A stretch of DNA of 64,000 bases from Arcuatula senhousia (Eukaryota > Mollusca > Bivalvia > Mytilida > Mytilidae), in contig OZ020303.1 of assembly GCA_963971305.1 (NCBI GenBank), positions 44,690,106 through 44,754,105 of the forward strand, given 5' to 3'. Within the stretch, counting starts at the first letter, position 1. Every line of letters starts with the position of its first letter. Under the pieces are notes generated by a model. That model made no database searches. It had not been told where the DNA came from and worked only from the letters and a program-made list of their open reading frames with translations. The translations under genes and the position numbers were made by a program. Shown here one piece after another: positions 44,640 to 55,600 of the stretch.

Positions 44640-45690
44640 AAGGCCGAATACTATGGCATCAACGGTTCAACACTACGATGGATCAGAGACTTCTCAGCTC
44701 CAGAAACCAGAGAGTCGTGGTGGATGGGAAGTCACTACACACTGCAACAGTCCAGTCAGCAGTTCCTCAAGGCAGTGTGCTGAGGCCCCTTATGTTCCTC
44801 CTATTCATAAATGACTTACCTGATAATGTCCTACCATCGACTGTCCGTCTTTTTGCGGATGACTGTGTCCTGTATCGCAAAATACAACACCAGCAAGACT
44901 CAGTCATCACTACTCCAAGATGACATGAACAACCTACCCAGATGGGAAGCCGACTGGCAGATGGAGTTCCACCCCAGAAAATGCCAGCTGTAAAGCATAA
45001 CCAACAAACGTAGGCCATGCACTGCAAAAATCATCATGACAGCATTCGTGGACACACGCTTGAACAGGTAGACTCTGCCAAGTAACTAGGCGTCACCAAA
45101 CACAAGACATTAAACTGGAACACCCATATAGAGAACATCAGAAAGAAAGCCAGCTCAACAAGAGCATTCATTTAAAGAAATCTCAACACACCAAGGCTGT
45201 TTGCTACACAACACTAATAAGACCGCTACTTGAGTATGCATGCATGTACTATATGGGATCCATTTACCATTACCAACATCCAGAAACTAGAAGGCGTGCA
45301 GAGACGATCAGCTAGATTTGTGTTGAAAGACTACCGCAAAACCAGCAGCGTTACATCCATGCTTAACATCCTGGACTGACCGACACTAGCTGAGAGGAGG
45401 ACAATTAAGATGTAAAGCTACTATGATGTATAGAATAGTCAACAACTTTGTAGCCATTCCACCGCTTGAACTGCATCCAACATCATCTGCAGCCAGAGGT
45501 CATTCTACTAGATTCCTTGTCCCTTATGCAAGGACATAGACATACCGACACTCCTTCTCAAGTTCCTACCACCATCAGGATCTGGAACAACCTTCCGCAG
45601 TCACTGGTGGACAGTACCTCCCTAGATACTTTCAAGCAGGGGGCGCTGATACACAGTGCTCCATATAGTACTGCCTCATGTTTTTAACCA
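44640..45690 (+). pseudogene. Decayed non-LTR retrotransposon reverse transcriptase (Jockey/CR1-like)
   Basis: Fragments in different frames line up in order as the 3' half of a reverse transcriptase. EYYGINGSTLRWIRDF starts near 44655. After a frame change come RNQRVVVDG and VPQGSVLRPLMFLLFINDLP, then RLFADDCVLYRK (44850-44885), which contains the FADD catalytic motif. Later pieces are EADWQMEFHPRKC, LEGVQRRSARFVLKDY (about 45290-45335) and RIWNNLPQSLVDSTSLDTFK (about 45570-45640), the usual C-terminal block of these elements. Frameshifts and stops are spread throughout, so it is dead. No 5' half (ORF1, endonuclease) is visible. The region is visibly more GC-rich than its flanks. Confidence 0.85.
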
Positions 45691-45699
45691 GCACCTGTA

Positions 45700-46310
45700 C
45701 AGAGCCTGCACCTTGTTGTCACGTCCCGCATGGGCAAGTGCGATATTACTCGGAAGAGGACGGCTGCACTTTATGACCCTTATATTGGCACAGGCGTAAT
45801 CTTATTTATAAAAATTTTCATCTCGTCTATAGTAATATAGCGAGTGTCAGACATACAATAAGAAAAGTAAAATCCTGGACCCAAACGCCTGTGTTTATTG
45901 GAAGAAGATATGAGACCAAATGATGATTTGAGGCTAACTCACAAATTACCACAATGTGACATTCTAATAATTGACATATATTTTCGATGATCCATGATAA
46001 TGAAATAATATAGAATTAGAATTGCTAAATTGAAATTTTATTTAGCTTTAATTTTAATCGTTTTTACTGAGATAATTAAACTTAACGTGTTTTAATTTTC
46101 TCAGGTTTTTAAAATCATCATTTTTTCATATTTGGCACTTGGAATTTTTAAAAATGCTCTTTCAACTACCACTTTGTTATTTATTGTTAAAACTACCTAG
46201 CTTTTTTACTGCTAAGATAACCAAATAAATATTAAATATGAAAAAAAAATTAGTTTTATTTTCCCGATTTTGTTCTTGTCGGGGAACTTTTGTATTTCCC
46301 GCCAATTTTT
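45700..46310. other. Spacer between retrotransposon and TESK promoter
   Basis: AT-rich; no gene or repeat recognised. Confidence 0.45.
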
Positions 46311-46317
46311 AGTAAAA

Positions 46318-46342
46318 ACTTCCGGCTCCCAGAATGCACTGC
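46318..46342 (+). promoter_or_regulatory. ETS plus ZNF143/Staf-like sites upstream of TESK
   Basis: ACTTCCGG (46318-46325) is directly followed by TCCCAGAATGCACTGC (46327-46342). The second fits the conserved core bound by ZNF143/Staf, TCCCA-N2-ATGC-N3-GC. The pair lies about 300 bp before the proposed TESK start and is typical of TATA-less animal promoters. No TATA box is seen. Confidence 0.55.
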
Positions 46343-46641
46343 AAAGTTTACAAAACCGAATAGGTCCTGTTCCTGTTGCAGTTTTGAAATGGCAAATGGT
46401 TGTGTTTTGTGGAATAAGAGCTCTCAGAAAACATGACAGCTAACAAAGTGTTTAAAAATTATATTTTAGTTGGATAATTTTATAGAAACACACATTTTCT
46501 ATTCGAATAAATGTAAAGAAAATAATAAAAATGTGAAATCTTTTCAAAGTTTCTAAAAATATTTTTGGGAATTTTTGTGTTTTCCAAAGGGATATGTTTA
46601 ACTGTAAGATGCACCTAAAAAGCTTAATTGTGAAATGAGTT

Positions 46642-49600
46642 ATGAAGGATACTAGTCAAGCCATGACTAACTGTCGAATGCACATGAAGCGATCGAAAAC
46701 AATCGCATTAACAAGTATCGGGGATGTTTCACCAACAACTTCAGATTATCTTTATAAATCACCACAGGCACAAGTTGATGAAGACCCTCCGCCAAAACCT
46801 CATATTTCAGGGCCTTCTTGTCGAGCACTTCGTCATGCTGTGTCTTCGCTCACTAGACTGGATGATTTCAGCAAGGAAAAAATTGGCGAAGGATTTTTTG
46901 CTGAGGTTTTTAAGGTATACCCTGCATTTTATAGGAACGACGTTACATGTACATGAATGATATGCACATGTCATCAACATATTAAATTAATTTAATATTT
47001 AAACAAGGTTTTATTAGACATAGATATCATGATTATAAAGTTTAAGGAGTACATTTGTAGAAAATACATGAAAGACAATGCAAGAAACCATTGAATCAAA
47101 TGAAAGCATGATTTTATACTTTAACTAATGATTTTTTCTAGTATTCTAAAGTTGTATGCATACATGTTCATGTATGTAAATTGTCTTGACCATAAATCAT
47201 ATGTACTCATGTGCATAAAGGTGTCTATAAATTCATGAACGTTAGAACACAATATGTGTTAGAATAAACTATAAAGCTGAAAATTGAAAAGCCACAGTTA
47301 CAAAATGTATCAATCAGGTATATTTTAATAGGAATTTGTTCGGTACATGTACATGTATTTTGAAAACATGTACCATCTGTCTTTGACTCACGCAGGTCCC
47401 TTACAATTTCTTAACCTTGCAATTGACTTTGTTGAAAAGTCAAGTCTGACATTTACATTAACATGTATTGAGGAAGATGGAAATTTTATAAAATATTTAC
47501 AGGAAATAGAACTTTCTGTTTGTCTCTTTACCTGGAAAAGCTGTGAAGAAAAAATATACCTGTAAAATTGTCAATATTTTCCTGGTACATGTACCTGATG
47601 TAATTGTACCTTTGGTGAAAATACATGTACAACAGTACATGCATTTATGTACAAAATGTACAGGATGAAATAGGTGTAATTATTTACCAGCTACATGTAT
47701 ATTGTGTATTATCTGAAACTAACAAAAATAACTTTTGATCTGTATGAAGTTTTGTGTTTATTGAATCTGTACACCTCCACTATGAGATAATTTTCTTGAA
47801 AAATGAATTTTGGTGGCATGTACATGTATACATGTATGTGGGAAAGGTTGGCGCAAAAAAAATAGTTTAACCCCACCACATTTTAATGTGCCTGTCCTAA
47901 GCCAGGAATCTTTATCAAAGCTTATGTTTGTATTTACATGTAGTTGAATTTATGTTAATTATTTTTTGTCAAGAAGAGGGTCTTTCATTGCACTTTAGAA
48001 TTGGGCTTGAGTCATATGCAGTTTATTTTCAATCCAGGGGCCAATTGAAAATCAGCAAGCAGCGGCCGTTGGTCACTGTGACATTGAAGGCTGCTGGCTG
48101 TTTTCCATGTTTTCAATTGTGGATGTTTTAAATTTACAATTATATTGTAGGTTTTGTTGCGTACACTTATTCCACATCTCATTTTCTTCTACATGTATAC
48201 ATGTATGTACATGTAATGTAATGTTTTTCATGTCCAAAATATATTGAGTTTCAATGTTTGGAAGCCAGGAGAGAACATACATGTACATGTACATTTACTT
48301 ATTGGTAGCCTTAGCGTGTAAAGGCAGTTGAGCAAGAACATTAAGAAACTAGGATTGTAAGATTAATGACATGTAATGTTTTGTTTTAAGATGTTATATA
48401 CATGTGTTTACATTTGCAATTTGTGTAAAAAAATAACTGAAATCTCTGCACTTAACCAGTTCCCCATTCATGCCATTTCAAATAATTCATACATTTTTAC
48501 AGTCAATGATAATTACATCTATAATGTACATGTACATTGTACATGTATAAACAAATACATGTAAAAGTGTACTGTATATTTACAAAATAACTGACATAGA
48601 CACCCATGCACTGCTAGTATTTCTCTCTTAATGATGATTGCACAGTGCATTTGTCTGTCTAGTTACAAGCATTTTCTTCCCTTTGACAAGTCAGCATTTT
48701 ATCAGATTCTGGCAGCAGTAAGCCTGCAACACCTACACAAAAGAAAATCAAATATTTCATTGTGCAGTTATTGCATGTTATTGTTATTAAAAGTATAAAT
48801 ATCTTGATAATGTCTTTTAAAACTGAACAATTATTTTAAATTAGATATAGATTTATTTACATGTAAAAACACTGAACAAACAAAATGTACATGTACAAGT
48901 GTACAATGTACAAATATTTTTAGCATTACTTTATATGTGTGTACATGTACAATATAGTATAGAACCTTTTTATGTATACATGTATATGTTTTCCTGTCAA
49001 ACCAACCCTTAAAAGTTTTTCTACTTTTTGGCCAGATTTCATGGAATGAAAATTCGGGTTATAAAATGACGAATGTCGGCAGTGGGTGGGAAATTTTTGT
49101 AACATTTCTAATCACAGCCTCTTGATATTTGGCATGCAGCACCAGCATGGGGTCCTACAATGTATACTTTGTGATTTAATTTCAGGTCTGCCGTGGTGAT
49201 GTTCCGATTAATCGATTAATAAAAAAGTCTAATCGAAATGGGCTTCCGATGCTACTAATCGATTATGAAATCGATACTCAATTAATTGGAAAATATTTAA
49301 TTTTAGTGATTTTACACAAAAATGGCAAAGAATTACATTTATTTTGGGGGTAAATTAATATTTATCATGAAAAATAGTGTCTGATTTTATAATCGATTAT
49401 GATCTTCCGATCATTTCCGATGATCTATCATGAAATATTTCCGATTGCCCAACACTAAGGTCTGGTGCTCACCGGCTCACCTACATGTACTTCAATTTTT
49501 TTTTTTTGACAGATTTTTTTTTACTGGTTTGAGTTGCCACTAAAACATGAAAGAAAAATAAAAAAAAGCAAACTTTTAGTTTACATGTTACTCACTTCAT

Positions 49601-52600
49601 GTATCAAAATGAATTGGCTGTAACTACATTCACTGGTATAAACCCGATGACCGTAACTGCAGTTACGGTCATCCCAATATGGCGGCAGCCAAAACAGGAC
49701 AGTAGAATTTTCTTAGTTTTTCGTTTTGTTGCGCGTTTTTGAAAACAATGATCTACCAGAGAACTTTAGTTCACCTCAAAGAATCAATAAAAATGCAAAT
49801 ATCACGCGAAAAATTTGCCGTATACAGCGTTTCCAGATCTGAACAGATGAGTGTAACTGCGGGTTATGATGACCGTAATTGGAAAATAAGATGCCCGTAA
49901 CTGCAAAATTTTGGTACACTGCAGTGGAAGTACTAACTGTAGTTAGTATGAAATTGAAGTTGACGCTAGCTTGAAACATGTATAATCTCGTTCATTTAGA
50001 ACGAATGTTTGATTGCTTCTTTCGTATTTAATATTGTGTGCATGAAATATACTATGATTGTTTTATTATAATCACACAGACTTTTAAGACATGTAGGCGT
50101 GTGGGGAATTTGAGTCAAAAAGGCCTGCAACATAGCCTAGCCGACTCTAAAGGGTCTTGAGATTCTAACATCGGGTAAGTGCTGAGCACACAGAGCGGCC
50201 AAAGTGTGTACCCTAGATGGCTTAATAGGGTATCTGTCATCCGCAGGATTTGTCAGATTTACATAACAGAAACCCTGACCGCTGACATAGTTGGTCAACA
50301 TGTGTGGAGAAAGCCACGATTCATGCAAGTAAAGTATCCATCCCTTTGTGGACCGCCAAATAAATGATTTTCCTGGTACTTTTTGCGATAATACATGTAT
50401 AATAGGATCCGGAATAGATGCACAGGACACAGGCCACATAAACAAGCGAACATTTTTAAAAACAACAATGAAAAACGGCCAGTTACCTTCAAAATGGTCA
50501 GTAGACGCTGATGCCACATCTTCATTAGTTAGTTAGTAAGGGACCAACCATTTAACTTTAAAAGGAGGAGTTTGATATGGTCAGAAAAAAGTATTCCGCA
50601 CACAGTGGCATCAAGACAGAAAACTTGATTTTCATCATTAGAATTAGTGTATATAGATGTAGCAGAAATCCTTCTTCCGAAAATTATTTTTTCATAAACC
50701 ACTGCTGACAAATAATTTTTCATCAAATATCAGTTAAAATTCAAAATATTTTGAGAAATAAAAAGCTTCGTCGAGCGCAGCATGATACGACCACAACATG
50801 TCGAACCCTGAACGTTTTAGGCCAAAGAGGGATAGTCAATTGCTCTGGACACATGCAGCCCATGGTAGAATGACAATGTTTTGGGACAAATACAGCCTTT
50901 GTTAGACTTTCCACCCAAGGCAATCAGTTTTCAAAAGTAGACAAATAAATAACAGTTTAATAGAAATATTAACCCTTAAGGTCCCTAATTAAGAAAAAAA
51001 GGGGGTACCGTCAAAATCAATTTCATCCATCCTTAGTTGGTAGGGAAGATTGTTTTTGTGGTCGTAAAAAAACGACCCCCCCTTTTAAGTTAAATGGTCG
51101 GTGTTTTGGTAGGTACTTATTGCATGCAGCAGCTTTACTTTCAGGCAGTACAAATTCAGCTAAATATTGGAGAGATGACCATGAAAGGACTCATTGATAA
51201 AAAGAACATGAAATGATGACGACGACGTGGAAGAAATGAAGACACAGTGAGTTTTGAATGCCAATGGAAAAGAGTAATCCTGTATGAGGTTCTATGGGTG
51301 GAGACCGGCAACAGGGTTCTTTTACGAGAGAGACGTAATTTTTCCCCCATCACGCTGCATCACAATGGTTTCTGGACAAGAAAAGGTCTAATTTAGTGGA
51401 TCGCCAAAGAATAGAGAAAATAAAATTTTAAAAGCCGAACTTAACAAGCAAAAATAAAAATAGAAATTCTTCATGTCCATCTACATATGATGTACTTCCT
51501 TCATTTAAAGTTTCATCAAAAATTTAAAAATTCATCAAGCGGTTAAGGTGGAGTTGCGCTTGCTATGTGATCTAAGTCCCCCTGAATGATATCCGAGAGC
51601 TATGCAAATTCTCCACCCACATCCATATATGATGTACTTCCTTCAAGTTTCATCAAAATCTGTTGAGCGGATTAGGAGTTATGTGGACATAGGGACGGAC
51701 GGACAGACGAGCAGACAGACAGAATGATTCCTAAAAACCCCCAAACTTTGTTTGCGGTGAGGAGGGGGGAGGTAAAATGAGCACCTCAGCTGCCATATAT
51801 AACTCCAAATTCGAATATTCTAAAGGCTAAGGCTGGAAAGTTATTCCTTCATTTCATTAAAATTGAAAATGATATTTTTCTTAACGGCTCACATAAGCTA
51901 TATATAAGAAACGTACATGTATAATTAAAAAAAAATTATATAATTGTGACTAACCCTAGACCCTGGTCACCCTTCACCGACAACAATAAAGCTGAAACTT
52001 CTGTTTAACTATCCCAGCCCCCAATACACATTTAACAAAAAGCTTTTTCATTAATTTTGCAAATCAAACTAATTTCTACGGATTGATGTTCTGACGGGCT
52101 ATGCCAGTTACACTCATCCACCTTTCCAGTTACGGTCATTACAACGTTGCAGTTACACTCATCTTGGCAAAAATTTTGAACGCCGATTATGAGAAACACG
52201 TATACCTGACCGAAATATCGACAAGAAAAACTCAGACAATAATGTTGATGCTTTTTTCGTACATTCGTATTTGAGCTTTTTACGCTTTGAAAGTGTTGTT
52301 AAATCAATATAATTATTTTGCTAATATTAAGCACCGCCATATTGGGATGACCGTAACTGCAGTTACGGTCATCGGCTTTATACCAGTGTACATTTATGTA
52401 ATTATAGAAACGCTTGCAAATACTGAAGTTCATGTACAAATATACCCTTTGAGTAAAAATGGGGCAATGTACATTATGTCTCCCCCCACTTTTGTGGGGA
52501 GACAAATTGTTTTTGTCCCGTCCGTCCGTCTGTCCGTCACAAAGTTTGTCAGCGCAACTTCTCTGAAACTACTGAACCGAATTCAATGAAACTTGGTATA

Positions 52601-55600
52601 TAGGAAGGACATCATATCTAGTTGTGCATGTTACCAGGAAATTTTGATCCTCAAATTTTTGTGGGAGTTATGGCCCTTTGAACTTAGAAATTTGCTGAAA
52701 TTCCTCATTTATCATCTTTTCAGCGCAACTCCTCTGAAACTACTAAACCGAATTCAATGAAACTAGGTATGTAAGAAGGACATCATATATAGTTGTGCAT
52801 ATTACCAGGAAATTTTTATCCTTAAATTAATGTGGGAGTTATGGCCCTTTGAACTTAGAAATTTGCTGAAAATCCTCAATTATCATCTTGTCAGCGCAAC
52901 TCCTCTAAAACAACAAAACCAAATTTTAAGAACCTTGGTATATAGGAAGGACACACTATGTAGTTGTGCATATAACCAGGAAAATTTGATTATCAAATTT
53001 TTGTGGGAGTAACTAAGAGCCTTTTGAACTTAGAACTTTTTGGGGAAACGGGGGGAGACATCGTTTTTGTAGGCAAAAACAAACTTTAATTGTAGATTGC
53101 TTAGCTGCCTGTACATGTACATGTACCTTTTTATGCATAAGCCCAGGATGTATTTTTAAATGTATGTAATTTTTCTAAGAATAGAGGACAGATCCTTCCC
53201 CTTAATTTACCCCTTGTACATGTATGAGGAATATATTTGCGTTTGGAATAAACATTTAACTAAAATGTTTAAACATTTAGTAGATAACAGGGTCATTGCA
53301 GAGCAAGAGAAGTGCAATATACACATGTATGGTTATAATGAACATGTACTTGTAATCAAAACAAAGCACCAATTACATGTAGGTCATTAAACAATGCTAA
53401 TTATCAGTTCTTCGTTGGTGTAACTGTATTGTCGATGTTTACTTTCAAGAATGTAATTACAAATCTATTGTTTTTAAGTATTGACCTTGAACTTACTTTA
53501 CGTATTAAATGTTACATATATTTGTATTCATATGGTAAATTTATAATTAGAGAATGGAAGAAAAAGAATAAATTAGAATACAAAAAATGTAGAAGTTTTA
53601 TTTTATTTACACAATGTATGTACTATGTATGCAAATGCATAGATGTACATTTTGTAAATGTATGCTGCATGTATAACTTAAAGAAGTATATGCATGTACA
53701 TATGTACATGTACACATGTATAGCTAAAAAATCAACTTCACAAAAAATACTCATAAAGAAAATCAAACGTAGAGAAAATCAGATATATGTCTTGTCATAA
53801 GTTTATCATTTTACTGAATTCATATTAGTATTGAATAATAATCATATCAAAACATTTTATCTAGTTGTTTACACCTATAATGAATAAAATATGTAAACGT
53901 TCAAAACACAACACAATACCAAATTTTTCATCATTATGACCATTAGTTTGTTTATTGTCAAATTTAAATTTTGCTTGTCATCCTACTGTTTTATGAATTG
54001 TCCTCCATGAAAATGTCTATATCTTATAACATGGTCTAGTAAATAGCTTTGTGTGAAAAGAAATTTTGAATTGTTAATATTATAAGGTTTTATGATTTTA
54101 TGACCCCAAGCAGCTTTATTTGTCATAAATGATAAGAACCTTACAAAATGTACATGAGGGCAATGCTCGTATAAGTCAGTTTTCTAGTACTGGTACAAGC
54201 ATCTTGTCTTGCATGTCTCTTGTATTTCACTTAAGCTTTGTACAGAACATTGAGTCCACGATATCATAGACCGTTTCCATTACTTACACATATATGTTCA
54301 TTGATAGACATATTTGTACATGTACAATGTACATGAACATTTATGCAGGGTGCATTTCAATTGAGAGTGGTAAAAAATGCATACATGTACATGTATTCAT
54401 GTGTTTTGCAAAACTACATATGGAAACAGTATATTAATATACATGTACAATGTTCATTGTGTACATGTATTTGCAACTTTATTTTCTAATCAGTTTTTGC
54501 TCATATACATGTACATGTACTAGTATTTGTTTATTTCTTTCAGGTCACACATAAAGTTTCTGGACAAATCATGGTGCTAAAAATGAATATGGACTCAGAA
54601 AACCGAACCAGCATGTTACGTGAAGTTCAGCTGATGAATCGTCTATCTCATCCTAATATTTTAAGGTACATTTACACTTTCTCCACAAAAAGTACATGAA
54701 CATTGTATTTACATGTACATCAATTGTTATTACAATCTATTAGCGCAAAATTGTACAAATGTGTACAGTATATGTTATAATGAGAGGATTATGTATCATT
54801 GTAACTCCCTCCCCCATCCCCCCCACCCCTCATAAATTGTTATGCTGTCCTAGGCCTGTGTTTTGTTGCTCATACTTCAAAGTTTGTATACATTTCGATA
54901 GTAAGTCCTTATATTTTAAAGCTAATATCCTGGTAATATGCGTTAATATGTAAAGAATGATTGCTTTTAATCTTGATTCATTGACATATATCATGTATAT
55001 TAAGAATTATGTTGTTTTGATAACAATATTATTTTCTTAGGCTAGTGTAGCATATGATTAAAACATAAGCTAAATCTATGTTTTATAGATTTATATGAAA
55101 AATGATCAACATGATAAAAGATGCTACATTATTATTCAAGCAGATGTTAAAACTGTTCTGTTCATTCATCAATAAGTTTAACAGAGAAATTTGAGTAGGG
55201 TCAAGCCAGTGTCCAATAATTCAATAGTAATGTTTAGACAATCTGTCAAATCTGATATCCCTTGTATATAACTTATCAATTAATTTGTGACAAACACCAA
55301 GAATTGATGTTTATATTGATATGAAGTGGGAGAAGGTTTATAGTAACAGGAAAGATCAATTACAACTTATCAATTTACTATATAGATCTTGTAGTAAAGT
55401 GTAACCTGTCTAAACCAAACCCTGGTTCTGACAAAAACATGTTTTCAAATTAAGTAAAGAAAAAAGTCCACTAAAAAAATTCCAAATAGAAGTTACTGTA
55501 ATGTAAATACAATGACAATCAGACCAGGCCCTGGCTTCTTAAAACATCTCAAATGAAATATTTCCTCAAATCCTTTCTTAACTCAAAATCTAACCAAATG

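Larger units (their letters stand above)
49631..52388. mobile_element. DNA transposon with 54-bp inverted repeats, 6-bp target duplication, 2758 bp
   Basis: The left end CACTGGTATAAACCCGATGA... and right end, read in complement, CACTGGTATAAAGCCGATGA..., match over 54 bp with one mismatch. Each contains a 28-bp perfect palindrome centred on CTGCAG (ACCGTAACTGCAGTTACGGT). TACATT directly flanks both ends. Subterminal zones on both sides repeat GATGAGTGTAACTGC and GACCGTAACTGG-type motifs (49845-49910; 52095-52170). No transposase frame is seen, so it is non-autonomous. The interior carries other repeats. The superfamily is not assigned; the 6-bp duplication excludes Tc1/mariner, hAT, piggyBac and Mutator. 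Confidence 0.85.
46915..54543 (+). other. TESK intron 1, rich in TACATGTA palindromes
   Basis: 7.6 kb. The intron, especially 47340-48960 and 53100-54540, is dense in ACATGT/TACATGTA, which is self-complementary. It also holds the hAT-like MITE, the 2758-bp TIR element and family F described separately. No alternative exon was recognised; the 123-codon frame at 53429-53800 is low-complexity. Confidence 0.6.

Noticed and set aside
44640..45690. Functional reverse transcriptase
   Set aside because: Conserved blocks lie in different frames with internal stops, and no 5' half is present.
53429..53800. 123-codon plus-strand frame
   Set aside because: It is AT-rich, Lys/Tyr/Cys-biased and built partly from ACATGT runs; no homologous motif.
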